Origin: Clostridia bacterium
Lineage (GTDB): Bacteria > Bacillota > Clostridia > UBA1381 > UBA9506
NCBI GenBank assembly: GCA_017415145.1
Contig: JAFQJE010000005.1
Location: 1 to 60,147 of the forward strand
DNA length: 60,147 bases
Direction: 5' to 3'
The position numbers and the translations under genes were made by a program. Positions within the stretch are counted from its first letter, which is position 1. Each line of letters begins with the position of its first letter. Shown here one piece after another: positions 1 through 9,220 of the stretch. The notes beneath the pieces are model-generated. The model had not been told where the DNA came from, did not search any database, and worked only from the letters and a program-made list of their open reading frames with translations.

Positions 1-10
1 ATTTTTAATT

Positions 11-18
11 TCCTCCTT
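11..18 (-). promoter_or_regulatory. Ribosome binding site of a gene off the left edge
   Basis: On the minus strand positions 18 to 11 read AAGGAGGA, a near-perfect Shine-Dalgarno sequence, followed by AT-rich sequence to the window edge. A minus-strand gene should therefore begin just beyond position 1. No codon of it lies inside the window, so its identity is unknown. Confidence 0.6.
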
Positions 19-35
19 AATATTTTTAAAATATA

Positions 36-68
36 AAAAGCACATCTTGATTTCACTCAAAATGTGCT
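36..68 (-). terminator. Hairpin with U-run in the leader of the off-edge gene
   Basis: AGCACAT/ATGTGCT arms extended by TTGA/TCAA (one mismatch) form an 11-bp stem, followed on the minus strand by TTTTT. It lies upstream of the ribosome binding site at 11-18. It is therefore either an attenuator of the off-edge gene or the end of an upstream transcript. A second perfect inverted repeat (AAAACATCA/TGATGTTTT) lies at 92-115. I recognise no aptamer in 69-200 and see no gene there. Confidence 0.5.
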
Positions 69-200
69 CATAATTTATAGTATTATATTTTAAAACATCA
101 CTATTATGATGTTTTGAATGTCTTGTTTTCCGTTAAGCTTTCAATTCTTATTGTCAATTCTGTATGTTCCTAATCAGAATTGCTGTGAAATTTGCATATA

Positions 201-252
201 AAAAGAGACAAACATCATTATAACTATGTTATAAAAAGCGTTTGTCTCTTTT
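201..252 (-). terminator. Intrinsic terminator of tRNA-Leu(GAG)
   Basis: A 13-bp perfect inverted repeat (AAAAGAGACAAAC pairing with GTTTGTCTCTTTT) directly follows the 3' end of the minus-strand tRNA gene and ends in a U-run on that strand. The loop is about 26 nt and AT-rich. Confidence 0.75.
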
Positions 253-335
253 GGTGCGAGTGACGGGACTTGAACCCGTACGTCATAAACACACGCCCCT
301 CAAACGTGCCTGTCTGCCAGTTCCAGCACACTCGC
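252..335 (-). tRNA. tRNA-Leu (anticodon GAG)
   Basis: Read on the minus strand, the sequence starts with the acceptor arm GCGAGTG and ends with CACTCGC, an A discriminator and an encoded CCA. The anticodon stem CACGT/GCGTG encloses the 7-nt loop TTGAGGG, giving anticodon GAG, which reads CUC and CUU leucine codons. A long variable arm follows and the T-arm contains GGTTCAAGTCC, as expected for a class II leucine tRNA. The gene has its own consensus promoter upstream and a terminator immediately downstream. Confidence 0.95.
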
Positions 336-347
336 TAACAGAAATTA

Positions 348-376
348 ATTATACTATCATTTTTTATGTTTGTCAA
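348..376 (-). promoter_or_regulatory. Promoter of tRNA-Leu(GAG)
   Basis: On the minus strand TTGACA (376-371) and TATAAT (353-348) are separated by 17 bp, a perfect sigma-A match. The -10 element ends 12 bp before the tRNA 5' end at 335. Confidence 0.85.
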
Positions 377-450
377 GACTTTTTTTATTTATTTTTTCAA
401 TTACATATTGAAATGTATAATATAGTATATATGGTAATTTATTCGCTGTA

Positions 451-479
451 TTGACATTTTTCTATGTTTATATTATAAT
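451..479 (+). promoter_or_regulatory. Promoter of the LtaS/MdoB-like gene
   Basis: TTGACA at 451-456 and TATAAT at 474-479 are separated by 17 bp, a perfect consensus. The predicted start near 486 leaves a leader of about 34 nt before the ATG at 520. Confidence 0.85.
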
Positions 480-519
480 ATTTTTTTGGATAAAGTTTAG
501 TTAAAAAGGAGTTTTTTTG

Positions 520-2073
520 ATGGAAACATCTAAAATTTCAAATATAAGAACCCTACCCGTCACAAGAAAAAAAGGTTTAGGTGCAAAAGTATTCTGTCTT
601 ATACTTTTGTTTATCGGGCTTGTGGCTTATTTTTCAGCGAGATGGTATTTAAGAACCTATGGTGACACAGGTTTTGACTCAGTATTATTCACACTTTTGT
701 CTGATATGAAAGGCGTGCAGACTGGTCTTATATTACAATTCTTAGCAGGCGGTCTACTCCCTGCTGTCATTTGCTTTTTAGTGATAGGTTTTGTCCTCTT
801 TGGCAAGCATAAAAGAGTTTTATTCGTACCTGTAAAAAACAGACGTATCAGAATGCTTCCTGTAAAGAAAAAAATGGCAAGAATCATTTCTGTTATTATG
901 TCGGTTATATTACTGATTTCAGCAAGTGCAAGCGTGAGACTTTTTGACTACCTGTACAGCCTTACTCATCAATCCACAATTTTTACTGAGAAGTATGTTG
1001 ACCCTGATACAGTGAATTTACAGTTCCCTGAAAAAAAGAGAAACCTTATTTATATCTTTATGGAATCTATGGAAACAACATTCCAGTCCAAGGAAGATGG
1101 CGGAGCACTCAACCATAATGCAACACCTGAACTCACAAGACTTGCCAAGCAGTATGTAAACTTTTCTCACAACGAAGGTGTAGGCGGTTTTGTAACTCCT
1201 ACCGGTATGACCTGGACAGTTGCCGCTATGACAGCTCATACGTCAGGTGTTCCTCTCAAGGCCCCCGGTATTTTTGAGCGTAACGCCTACGGCACAGATA
1301 ACTTCCTGCCTGGTGTGAAGAATATCACAAACATTTTAAAAGAAAACGGATACTACCAGACATTGATGGTGGGTTCTGATAAATCCTTTGCAAACCGTGA
1401 CGTATATTACGAATCACATGGTGTGGACAAGGTTTATGACCTAAACACAGCACGTAAAGACGGAATTGTTCCTGAAAATTATTACGTTTGGTGGGGCATG
1501 GAGGATGAACACCTATATAAATATGCAAAACGCGAGCTTGTGAAAATCGCAGCACAGGAACAACCCTTTGCTTTCTCACTTTTGACAGTAGATACACACC
1601 ACGTTGCAGGCTATAAGTGTGATCTGTGCGGTAACAAATACGAAGAACAGTACGAAAACGTAATTTCCTGTGCAAGCAAGCAGGTAAATATGTTCTTAAA
1701 CTGGTTGAAACGCCAGAGCTTTTACAAAAACACAACTGTTGTAATTGTGGGCGATCACTTGACTATGGACTCTGAATACATTTCAAGAAATGTAGACCCT
1801 GAGTATGAGCAGCACGTCTATAACTGTTTTATAAACTCATCTGTCACAGGCGAAAACTATAAAAACAGGCAGTTCTGTGCAGTAGATTTATTCCCCACAA
1901 CACTTGCGGCACTAGGTGTTAAAATCCCCGGAGACCGCTTAGGACTGGGTACTAATCTTTTCTCAAACAAGAAAACATTAATTGAGGAAATGGGATATGA
2001 AGAATTTAACAATCAGATATCCATGAACTCAAGTTACTATGTTACGAATTTTTTAAATGAGCCTGTAAAATAA
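520..2073 (+). CDS. LtaS/MdoB-like membrane phosphoglycerol transferase (sulfatase fold)
   Basis: This 517-residue protein belongs to the alkaline-phosphatase/sulfatase superfamily that includes lipoteichoic acid synthase LtaS and phosphoglycerol transferase MdoB/OpgB. I see three probable membrane segments in the first 140 residues (near 22-42, 70-95 and 115-137), fewer than the five of typical LtaS. An extracellular catalytic domain follows. Its metal-binding elements are visible: IFMESMETT near residue 180, a threonine-rich GMTWT segment where LtaS has its nucleophile, and VIVGDH near 410. The likely substrate is a lipid such as phosphatidylglycerol, used to build a glycerol-phosphate surface polymer; the exact product cannot be read from sequence. 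AAGGAG at 506-511 is spaced correctly for ATG 520; the TTG just before it is less likely. The gene is monocistronic under a strong promoter. Confidence 0.8.
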   Translation: METSKISNIRTLPVTRKKGLGAKVFCLILLFIGLVAYFSARWYLRTYGDTGFDSVLFTLLSDMKGVQTGLILQFLAGGLLPAVICFLVIGFVLFGKHKRVLFVPVKNRRIRMLPVKKKMARIISVIMSVILLISASASVRLFDYLYSLTHQSTIFTEKYVDPDTVNLQFPEKKRNLIYIFMESMETTFQSKEDGGALNHNATPELTRLAKQYVNFSHNEGVGGFVTPTGMTWTVAAMTAHTSGVPLKAPGIFERNAYGTDNFLPGVKNITNILKENGYYQTLMVGSDKSFANRDVYYESHGVDKVYDLNTARKDGIVPENYYVWWGMEDEHLYKYAKRELVKIAAQEQPFAFSLLTVDTHHVAGYKCDLCGNKYEEQYENVISCASKQVNMFLNWLKRQSFYKNTTVVIVGDHLTMDSEYISRNVDPEYEQHVYNCFINSSVTGENYKNRQFCAVDLFPTTLAALGVKIPGDRLGLGTNLFSNKKTLIEEMGYEEFNNQISMNSSYYVTNFLNEPVK

Positions 2074-2128
2074 GCAAGACCAGCATAATATCAAATGTAT
2101 CCCTTTTAATTTGTCAAATGTTATTTTA

Positions 2129-2157
2129 TTGACAAATCTCTATTTTAGTGTTAAAAT
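2129..2157 (+). promoter_or_regulatory. rnpB promoter
   Basis: TTGACA (2129-2134), 17 bp, TAAAAT (2152-2157). The -10 ends 7 nt before the predicted RNA 5' end at 2165, which independently supports that boundary. Confidence 0.85.
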
Positions 2158-2164
2158 ATTTTTC

Positions 2165-2504
2165 GTTGAGTAAGCCAGATGATTGCGGGAATTTTATTCA
2201 CGAGGAAAGTCCGGGCTTCACAGGGCAAGGGTGCCGGGTAACTCCCGGTGGAGGCGACTCTAAGGACAGTGCAACAGAAATAGACTGCCAGTTTTGGCGA
2301 TGGTGGAAAGGTGAGGTAAGAGCTCACCAGCGCTACGGTGACGCAGCGGCTATGTAAACCCCACCCGAAGCAACACCGTATTGGCTTATACAGGCTTAAT
2401 CTGCCCGATGTGCCTGTATCTGGCGGTGGCTCGAGCCATATAGTAATATATGGCCTAGACAGATAATCATCTAATACAGAACCCGGCTTACAGACTTGCT
2501 CAAC
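2165..2504 (+). ncRNA. rnpB: RNase P RNA
   Basis: The conserved core of bacterial RNase P RNA is present: GAGGAAAGTCCGGGC near 2201, GGTAACTCCCGG, ACAGAAATAGAC, AAACCCCACCCG near 2356 and ACAGAACCCGGCTTAC near the 3' end. The ends pair (GTTGAG at 2165 with CTCAAC at 2499, and GTAAGCC with GGCTTAC), closing P1. The segment GGTGAGGTAAGAGCTCACC resembles the ancestral A-type core rather than the Bacillus B-type; this subtype call is by eye. The product is the catalytic subunit that matures tRNA 5' ends. Open reading frames in this stretch are not genes. Confidence 0.96.
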
Positions 2505-2518
2505 ATCATACAAAAAAC

Positions 2519-2550
2519 AAAGACTACCACTATTGGTAGTCTTTATTTTT
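2519..2550. terminator. Bidirectional terminator between rnpB and dinB
   Basis: AGACTACCA/TGGTAGTCT forms a 9-bp stem with A-rich and T-rich flanks, so it can terminate rnpB on the plus strand and dinB on the minus strand. The dinB stop codon (2543-2545) lies within the plus-side T-run. Confidence 0.85.
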
Positions 2551-3778
2551 TAGTTTTTCTTTCTGCTCTTCCTATATGTGTTTCGGATACACTGACTTCT
2601 TTGTCTAAGACATCTGCCGTTTTTACACTGTTAAAGCCGTAACGCTTACGAAGCGACCGTATGGTTTCTTCTAAATTCTCGCGTTTTTCATCTTGTTCAT
2701 TTTCTTCGAACAAGGATAGCTGTGCTCCGCTATTGTCATGTATGAGGTTTGCTCCCGCAATTGACAACGCTCTTACAGGCTTTTTCAAATCCCACACCTC
2801 ACACAAAAGCTCATATGCCGTATCGCGTATTGTTTTTTCTAAATTTGTAGGAGTTCCAAGACCACGTTGACGGGATACTGTTTTAAAATCAGTTCCTTTA
2901 ATTTGCACACGCAGAGTATTACACTTAACACCATAACGCTTCATGCGTGTTGCCACACTTTCAGTAATTATGTGTATACCTCGCTTAATCTGTTCTTCGC
3001 CTACAAGGTCCTGCTTAAAAGTAAGGCCGTTGCCTACTGATTTTATTTCAGTTTCATCTGTTATGCACTTTACAGGATCTGTGTCCTCTCCCCGTGCAAA
3101 TTCTGAGAGCTGTTCCCCGTTTTTTCCTAAAAATTTGCAAAGAAGCTCTCTGTCTGTGTTTGCTAAATCTCCGATGGTTTTAATACCGAGCTTTCCCAGA
3201 CGTACCGCCGTTTTTTTTCCTGCATAAAGCAAATCGGCAACAGGCAATGGGTAAACAATTTCTTTGAAATTTTCTCTTGTAATTATAGTTGTGGCATCAG
3301 GTTTTTTATAATCGCTACCAAGCTTTGCAAAAACCTTATTAAAGCTGACTCCCACAGAAATTGTTATGCCTATTTCATTTTTTATGCGTTCACGAAGAGT
3401 GTTTGCTATAGTTTCCCCATCTCCGAAAAGTGCTCGACTGTTTGTTACATCAAGCCATGATTCGTCAATACCAAAGGCTTCTACTAAATCTGTGTATTCT
3501 TTGTATATATCATTAACCTTTCGTGAATACTCTTCGTATAAATCATGGTGAGGAGGAACAATGACTAACTCAGGGCATTTCCGGCGAGCCTGCCAGATAG
3601 TTTCTGCCGTTTTAATGTCGTACTTTTTAGCAAGCTCATTTTTTGCAAGTATTATGCCCTGACGCTCCTCAGCAGAACCCCCTACCGCCATGGGAACATT
3701 CTTAAGTTCGGGTGATATCGCACATTCTACCGAGGCATAAAAGCCGTTACAGTCACAGTGAAGAATTGTTCTATCCAT
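2543..3778 (-). CDS. dinB: DNA polymerase IV (Y-family translesion polymerase)
   Basis: The 411-residue product is a Y-family polymerase that copies past damaged template bases. Catalytic carboxylates are visible: Asp9 in the HCDCNGFYAS motif, followed by a Phe-Tyr pair (Phe13 is the steric gate), and Asp105-Glu106 in FGIDESWLD. Helix-hairpin-helix-like sequence (LGIKTIGDLA) and a little-finger domain follow. A C-terminal tail of about 60 residues contains AQLSLFEENE, which resembles a beta-clamp binding motif (QLSLF). AAGGA precedes the ATG. It is the last gene of the thrC-prmA-malQ-dinB series, 16 nt after malQ. I see no LexA operator at its start, so damage induction is not evident. Confidence 0.93.
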   Translation of the reverse strand: MDRTILHCDCNGFYASVECAISPELKNVPMAVGGSAEERQGIILAKNELAKKYDIKTAETIWQARRKCPELVIVPPHHDLYEEYSRKVNDIYKEYTDLVEAFGIDESWLDVTNSRALFGDGETIANTLRERIKNEIGITISVGVSFNKVFAKLGSDYKKPDATTIITRENFKEIVYPLPVADLLYAGKKTAVRLGKLGIKTIGDLANTDRELLCKFLGKNGEQLSEFARGEDTDPVKCITDETEIKSVGNGLTFKQDLVGEEQIKRGIHIITESVATRMKRYGVKCNTLRVQIKGTDFKTVSRQRGLGTPTNLEKTIRDTAYELLCEVWDLKKPVRALSIAGANLIHDNSGAQLSLFEENEQDEKRENLEETIRSLRKRYGFNSVKTADVLDKEVSVSETHIGRAERKTKK

Positions 3779-3794
3779 ACTTTTTCCTTTTTAA

Positions 3795-5228
3795 TTATAT
3801 TCGGTGATATAATTCGTTCAAGTGTTTAAATTTATTCTTATCAATAGAATTTATTTGTTCTTTGGTAACCCTGTACTGCCAATTACCATGTGCTTTGCCC
3901 GGAATATTAAGACGGGTATCAGAGCCGTATCCCAATAAATCCTGAACAGGAAGGATAACAAGTCCCGCATTACTTGCATATATAGTACGGATAATTGAGT
4001 CATATCCTCTTTCCCAATCAGGGTCGGTATATCCGCAGTATTCAAGCATTCTGCCCTTTGTCCAACCATCTAATTCCCACATATAACCTAACAATGTATT
4101 ATTGTCATGTGTGCCTGTATAGGCAATAGAGTTATTTATATAGTTATGAGGCAGGTGGGGATTGTTTTCATTGTTCATAAACGCAAACTGAAAAACTCTC
4201 ATACCGGGAAATCCGCTATCGAACACTAATTGTTCTACTTCTTTGGTGATATGACCCAAGTCTTCTGCAATAATGAAATTCTCCCCCTGAATCTGATGAA
4301 TCTTTTCAATAATATCCATACCGGGGCCCTTGCACCATTTTCCACATTTTGCAGTTTCATCCGTTGCCGGCACTGCCCAGTAAGACTCTAATGCTCTGAA
4401 ATGGTCAATTCTCACTCCGTCAAACATTTTAAAATTATGACTTAATCTGTCCTGCCACCAGCGATAGTCTGTCTCTTTCATCTTTTGCCAGTCATACAGA
4501 GGATTTCCCCATAATTGTCCGTCGGGACAAAAGTAATCAGGCGGAACTCCTGCAACCTGTGTAGGATTATTACGTTCATCAAGCAGGAATTGTTCTTTAT
4601 TTCCCCACACATCCGCACTGTCTTGCGACACATATATAGGAATATCGCCAATGATTTTTATGCCATTTTTATTTGCATATTCTTTTACTTTTGCCCATTG
4701 AGCAAAAAATTTAAACTGGATAAATTTCCAACCAAAAAGAACCTCTTCATCATATTCATTGCTTTCCCATTCATACCAGGGTGCTTGATTATTCTTGTGC
4801 TTTAGTGCCATGAATTTACAAAAATCTGACAAGTATTTGTCCTTGTCAATAAATTCGTTGATTTCTGCACGATTAATGACTCTTTTTGATGCTTCAATTA
4901 AGAGATTGCATCTGGTGTGATAAAGACGTACATATTCAGCCGAATATGGTGTCTGCTGACGTGACGCATCTAGCTCTTCCTTTGTTATTAAACCTTCATC
5001 ACACAATGTGGGCAAATCAACAAAATATGGATTGCCTCCAAAGGCTGAGTATGATTTATATGGAGAATTACATTCGTCTACCATACAAAGGGGCAAAACC
5101 TGCCAATAGGAAAATCCGCAGCTTTTCAAAAAGTCTACAAACTCCATAGCCTCACGTCCGAAGCTTCCACATCCGTATTCTCCATATAAAGATGATATGT
5201 GCAAAAGCACTCCACTTGCTCGTTTCAT
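3795..5228 (-). CDS. malQ: 4-alpha-glucanotransferase (amylomaltase)
   Basis: This 477-residue GH77 enzyme transfers alpha-1,4-glucan segments between maltooligosaccharides in maltodextrin and glycogen metabolism. Family motifs are clear: GVLLHISSLYGEYGCG at the N-terminus, FDGVRIDHFRAL with the nucleophilic Asp, FIIAEDLG with the acid/base Glu, and YTGTHDNNT with the third carboxylate. The length is typical for bacterial MalQ. The start used here is the inner ATG giving MKRASG, because GGAG lies 7 nt upstream; an upstream in-frame ATG six codons earlier has no ribosome binding site. A strong 15-bp hairpin separates it from prmA, so its expression may differ from that of the genes upstream. 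Confidence 0.94.
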   Translation of the reverse strand: MKRASGVLLHISSLYGEYGCGSFGREAMEFVDFLKSCGFSYWQVLPLCMVDECNSPYKSYSAFGGNPYFVDLPTLCDEGLITKEELDASRQQTPYSAEYVRLYHTRCNLLIEASKRVINRAEINEFIDKDKYLSDFCKFMALKHKNNQAPWYEWESNEYDEEVLFGWKFIQFKFFAQWAKVKEYANKNGIKIIGDIPIYVSQDSADVWGNKEQFLLDERNNPTQVAGVPPDYFCPDGQLWGNPLYDWQKMKETDYRWWQDRLSHNFKMFDGVRIDHFRALESYWAVPATDETAKCGKWCKGPGMDIIEKIHQIQGENFIIAEDLGHITKEVEQLVFDSGFPGMRVFQFAFMNNENNPHLPHNYINNSIAYTGTHDNNTLLGYMWELDGWTKGRMLEYCGYTDPDWERGYDSIIRTIYASNAGLVILPVQDLLGYGSDTRLNIPGKAHGNWQYRVTKEQINSIDKNKFKHLNELYHRI

Positions 5229-5245
5229 AATGATACTCCTATTCA

Positions 5246-5278
5246 AAATAACTCCCGAAATAATTTCGGGAGTTATTT
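5246..5278 (-). terminator. Strong intercistronic hairpin between prmA and malQ
   Basis: A perfect 15-bp stem (AAATAACTCCCGAAA with its complement) closes a TAA loop immediately after the prmA stop codon. On the minus strand it is followed by an interrupted U-tract (TTATTTTG) and then the malQ ribosome binding site. It may be a partial terminator or a processing or stability element. Confidence 0.55.
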
Positions 5279-5279
5279 C

Positions 5280-6248
5280 TTATTTTTTATATACCAATGA
5301 TGCCCAACCGCCCTGATGTTCCTCAGAGATAGGTGTAAAGGCGGATGACTTATATGCATCCAACACATCAGGCAATCTTTCTTCTATTATTCCTGAGGTT
5401 ATAAAGATACCGCCGTCTTTTAGAAATTGCGGTACAATATCCTTTATACCTATAATAACATCTGCTACAATGTTAGCTAAAACTATATCATACTTTCTGT
5501 CAGAAATACGTGCAAACAATTCCTTATCACAGGTTACATTACCCGCCATAGTACGATATTTTGATATGTCGATATTGTTTTTTTCAGCATTCTCAACCGC
5601 AATTTTTACCGCATTTTCATCAATATCCACAGCAGTTGCGTGTTCTGCTCCCAAAAGCAGAGAAATAATCGAAAGAATACCGCTACCACAACCAAGGTCT
5701 AAAACTGTCATTCCGTTTTTTAGGTGCTTTTCCATGGCTTTTATACAAAGCTGTGTTGTGTGATGAGCACCCGTACCAAAGCTCATACCGGGATTTACTG
5801 TAAACACAGTTCTGTCTGTGGGTGCGTCCAGTGTTTCCCACTCGGGCAAAATCAAAATCTTGTCCCCTACATTTAAAGGCTTAAAATACTGTTTCCAGTT
5901 TTCGGACCAGTCCTCTTCCTTCATGTTGGTACCTGAAATCTTTAAAGTACCAAACTCCCCTGCTTCATCCTGTGATTTTAACACATTAAGAGCATCATTA
6001 ACTAAAGATATTGTTTCTTTACCTTCAGTATCATCTGTCACATAAAACGAAACGAACGAGCCTGATTCATGGGCTCTTAACAGCTCTTCGTCGACGTAAT
6101 CCCACTTGTCGCGGTTATTCTCTAAAAAGTTGTGAAAATCAGTACTGTCGTCAATTTCAACACCTGTCACACCCTGCTCTATCAAAACGGCACAAACTGC
6201 CTCTATACCTTCAGTTGTTGTAGAAATTGATAATTTTATCCAGTCCAT
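5280..6248 (-). CDS. prmA: Ribosomal protein L11 methyltransferase
   Basis: The 322-residue protein matches PrmA, which trimethylates ribosomal protein L11 using S-adenosylmethionine. The N-terminal substrate-recognition domain begins MDWIKLSIST. It is followed by the linker motif NPGMSFGTGAHHTT and the Rossmann-type SAM-binding site VLDLGCGSGILSI with acidic VDIDENAV. The substrate-loop motif is VLANIVADVI rather than the usual NPP. AAGGAG precedes the ATG. It starts 11 nt after thrC and is almost certainly cotranscribed with it. Confidence 0.95.
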   Translation of the reverse strand: MDWIKLSISTTTEGIEAVCAVLIEQGVTGVEIDDSTDFHNFLENNRDKWDYVDEELLRAHESGSFVSFYVTDDTEGKETISLVNDALNVLKSQDEAGEFGTLKISGTNMKEEDWSENWKQYFKPLNVGDKILILPEWETLDAPTDRTVFTVNPGMSFGTGAHHTTQLCIKAMEKHLKNGMTVLDLGCGSGILSIISLLLGAEHATAVDIDENAVKIAVENAEKNNIDISKYRTMAGNVTCDKELFARISDRKYDIVLANIVADVIIGIKDIVPQFLKDGGIFITSGIIEERLPDVLDAYKSSAFTPISEEHQGGWASLVYKK

Positions 6249-6259
6249 TCTATATCTCC

Positions 6260-7756
6260 TTAAGCAAGATTTAACATCTGGCTTACAACGTCATACATTT
6301 CGTCTTTTTCACATGTTGTAGTAAAAATTACAGGCTTCGATTCTAAGTTTGCCAAAGGCTTCGGGATAGCTGCATTTGCAGCATCTGAAAGTTCTGCAAG
6401 CATCTGGAATTCATTTGTTGATGTTATTTCATCTTTTATTGCAGAAAGCACGCTGTCTGCAAACTTAAAGGGACTTGCAGTTGATACTATAACTGTTTTT
6501 GTTTCATCACCTGTTGCCTTTTTATAATCTTCATAAACCTTCTTTGCAACTGCAGTATGTGTATCCATAACATAGCTATTATCCGCCTCAACATTCTTGA
6601 TTTCCGCTAATGTTTCAGCGTCGCTACAACAGCCTGCAACAAATGTTTCCTTGATTTTTTTCTTTACTTCGTCTGTTACTTCGTATTTTCCTTCGTTTTT
6701 AAGTTCCTCCATCCATGCAGAAACTTTTACATCATCGCCATTTGTTGCAATGAATAACAGACGCTCTAAGTTACTTGAAATAAGTATATCCATTGAGGGA
6801 GAAATTGTTGTTTTAAACTGACGGTTTCTGTCATACACACCTGTATCAATAAAATCTGTCAATACATTATTTTCGTTTGATGCACAGATTAATTTATTTA
6901 CAGGAAGTCCCATTTCTTTTGCATAGTATCCTGCTAAAATATTTCCAAAGTTACCTGTGGGAACAACAAAATTAATTTTGTCGCCAAGGTTGATTTCCTT
7001 GTTCTTTAAAAGGTTCGCATATGCTGAGAAATAGTAAACAATCTGAGGTACAAGTCTTCCCCAGTTGATAGAATTTGCACTGGATAGCATAAATCCGTTG
7101 CGTGCAAGCATTTCACTATACTCTTTATCGGTAAAAATCTTTTTAACGCCGCTTTGTGCATCATCAAAGTTACCCACTACTGCTGAAACGTCAACATTGT
7201 TACCTTCCTGTGTAATCATCTGACGTTTCTGAATATCACTTACGCCCTCTGCAGGGTAAAATACAATGATTCTTGTGCCGTCAACATCTTTAAAGCCCTC
7301 AAGTGCTGCTTTTCCTGTATCGCCTGATGTAGCAACTAAAATTACTACTTCTTTTGTCTCCCCTGTCTTTTTAATAGACTTTGACAAAAGGTGGGGTAAA
7401 ATCTGTAACGCCATATCCTTGAACGCACAGGTAGGACCGTGCCAAAGCTCTAAATAATATACACCGTCCACTGTTTTGTAAACAGGAGCAATCTCATCTG
7501 TTTCAAACTTTTCACGGTTATACGCTCTGTTTACACAGTCTGTAAGCTCAGCGTCTGTAAAGTCAGTTAAGAAAAGGCCCAAAATTTTCTTTGCTCTTTC
7601 GTTATATGACATAGATGCTAAGCTCTCTATTGTATTTAAGTCAACGTACGGAATACTCTCAGGCAAAAACAGACCTCCATCAGGAGAAAGTCCTGTCTTT
7701 ATAGCCATTGCAGATGTTACCGCAACATTTTTATCTCTTGTGCTTTTAAACTGCAT
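6260..7756 (-). CDS. thrC: Threonine synthase
   Basis: The 498-residue PLP enzyme converts O-phosphohomoserine to threonine. It has the long bacterial form starting MQFKSTRDKNVAVTSAMAIK, the PLP-lysine segment LWHGPTCAFKDMALQ, and the phosphate-binding stretch VATSGDTGKAALEGF. The start chosen is the ATG with CGGAGG 8 nt upstream; an in-frame extension of 15 codons upstream lacks a ribosome binding site and would begin at the -10 element. It is the first gene of thrC-prmA-malQ-dinB and has a consensus promoter inside the end of pgi. Confidence 0.95.
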   Translation of the reverse strand: MQFKSTRDKNVAVTSAMAIKTGLSPDGGLFLPESIPYVDLNTIESLASMSYNERAKKILGLFLTDFTDAELTDCVNRAYNREKFETDEIAPVYKTVDGVYYLELWHGPTCAFKDMALQILPHLLSKSIKKTGETKEVVILVATSGDTGKAALEGFKDVDGTRIIVFYPAEGVSDIQKRQMITQEGNNVDVSAVVGNFDDAQSGVKKIFTDKEYSEMLARNGFMLSSANSINWGRLVPQIVYYFSAYANLLKNKEINLGDKINFVVPTGNFGNILAGYYAKEMGLPVNKLICASNENNVLTDFIDTGVYDRNRQFKTTISPSMDILISSNLERLLFIATNGDDVKVSAWMEELKNEGKYEVTDEVKKKIKETFVAGCCSDAETLAEIKNVEADNSYVMDTHTAVAKKVYEDYKKATGDETKTVIVSTASPFKFADSVLSAIKDEITSTNEFQMLAELSDAANAAIPKPLANLESKPVIFTTTCEKDEMYDVVSQMLNLA

Positions 7757-7789
7757 TTTGTTACCTCCGAAGGAATTATAATCTACACA

Positions 7790-7818
7790 ATTATACCACA
7801 ATTAAAGTCTTTTTTCAA
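7790..7818 (-). promoter_or_regulatory. thrC promoter
   Basis: On the minus strand TTGAAA (7818-7813) and TATAAT (7795-7790) are 17 bp apart. The -35 element lies within the last codons of pgi. The leader is about 27 nt, too short for a threonine attenuator. Confidence 0.8.
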
Positions 7819-9148
7819 GTGCCTCTTTTTCTTCCTCATAGCCTGGTTTTCCTAAAAGTGCAAACATATTTTTCTTATACGCTTCAACACCGGGCTGATT
7901 GAAAGGATTAACCCCTAAAATGTATCCCGAAATACCGCAACCCTTTTCAAAGAAGAAAATAAGCTGACCTAAGTAGTATTCATTAATTTCGGGGATATTT
8001 ATAATCATATTAGGAACTCCGCCGTCATTGTGAGCTAAAAGTGTACCCAAAAATGCTTTGTTGTTTACAAAGCTCATTGTTTTGCCCGCTAAGAAATTAA
8101 GACCGTCAATATTGTCAGGTGTTGCTTCAATAGTCAGGTCATCCCCTGCGTTCTCAACATTTAATACTGTTTCAAAGAGCACACGTCTGCCGTCCTGAAT
8201 GTACTGTCCCATAGAGTGAAGGTCTGTTGAAAAATCAACGCTGGCTGGGAAAATACCCTTGCCGTCTTTTCCTTCACTTTCGCCGTAGAGCTGCTTCCAC
8301 CACTCTGCAAAATAATGAAGTCTGGGCTCGTAATTTACCATAATTTCGGTAGATTTACCTTTTTCTAAAAGAATATTTCTGATAGCTGCATACATATAAC
8401 AGTCGTTGTTGTAGATGTCGCAATCCTCATATAGCTTTGATGCTGCTTGTGCGCCTTCCATGAGCTTATCGATGTCAGCACCTGATACTGCGATAGGAAG
8501 CAAACCTACTGCAGTAAGAACAGAAAATCTTCCGCCAACATCATCAGGCACTACAAATGTTTCATAGCCTTCTTCATCTGCCAAATTTTTTAAAGCTCCA
8601 CGGGCTTTATCTGTTGTTGCGTAAATTCTGTTTTTCGCTTCGTCTCTGCCGTACTTTTCTTCCAGAAGCTGCTTAAATACACGGAACGCAATAGCAGGCT
8701 CTGTTGTTGTACCAGATTTTGAAATTACGTTAACTGAGAATTCCTTATCTTTTACGTAATTTACAAGCTGTGCAAGGTATGAACCACTGATAGAATTTCC
8801 CGCAAAAAGTATCTGGGGTGTTTTTCTGTCATCCTTTGATAACAGATTATAGAAGTTATTTGATAGCATATCAATAGCAGCTTTCGCGCCAAGGTATGAG
8901 CCACCGATACCTATAACAACCAAAACTTCAGAATCTGATTTTATCTTTTCTGCACACGCCTTTATACGTGCAAATTCTTCTTTATCATAATTAAAAGGAA
9001 GATTGAGCCAACCTAAAAAATCATTACCCTCACCTGTACCTTCTGACAATGTTTTATGAGATGACAAAACTGATTCTTCCATTGCTTTTATTTCTTCATC
9101 TGTTACAAAACCGCATAATTTTGAATAATCAAGTGAAATTTTACTCAT
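7802..9148 (-). CDS. pgi: Glucose-6-phosphate isomerase
   Basis: The 448-residue protein interconverts glucose 6-phosphate and fructose 6-phosphate in glycolysis. It matches the shorter Bacillota type, about 450 residues. Signature regions include [19 protein letters not shown] near residue 80, [17 protein letters not shown] near 140, and [20 protein letters not shown] near 190, which carries the sugar-phosphate binding and isomerase signature. AAAGGAG precedes the ATG with normal spacing. The gene has its own promoter and precedes the thrC promoter. Confidence 0.96.
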   Translation of the reverse strand: MSKISLDYSKLCGFVTDEEIKAMEESVLSSHKTLSEGTGEGNDFLGWLNLPFNYDKEEFARIKACAEKIKSDSEVLVVIGIGGSYLGAKAAIDMLSNNFYNLLSKDDRKTPQILFAGNSISGSYLAQLVNYVKDKEFSVNVISKSGTTTEPAIAFRVFKQLLEEKYGRDEAKNRIYATTDKARGALKNLADEEGYETFVVPDDVGGRFSVLTAVGLLPIAVSGADIDKLMEGAQAASKLYEDCDIYNNDCYMYAAIRNILLEKGKSTEIMVNYEPRLHYFAEWWKQLYGESEGKDGKGIFPASVDFSTDLHSMGQYIQDGRRVLFETVLNVENAGDDLTIEATPDNIDGLNFLAGKTMSFVNNKAFLGTLLAHNDGGVPNMIINIPEINEYYLGQLIFFFEKGCGISGYILGVNPFNQPGVEAYKKNMFALLGKPGYEEEKEALEKRL

Positions 9149-9180
9149 AAAAATTCTCCTTTTATATTTTGTATATCTTT

Positions 9181-9209
9181 ATTTTACACTATTTTTCCAC
9201 ATTTTGCAA
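9181..9209 (-). promoter_or_regulatory. pgi promoter
   Basis: On the minus strand TTGCAA (9209-9204), 17 bp, TAAAAT (9186-9181), giving a short leader to the pgi start at 9148. Confidence 0.7.
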
Positions 9210-9220
9210 CTATAATCCAA

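Noticed and set aside
242-454. 70-codon plus-strand frame antisense to tRNA-Leu(GAG)
   Set aside because: It overlaps the complete tRNA gene and its promoter and has no ribosome binding site.
2148-2513. Open frames on both strands over 2148-2513
   Set aside because: The region is the RNase P RNA gene; the frames have no ribosome binding site and follow the structured RNA.
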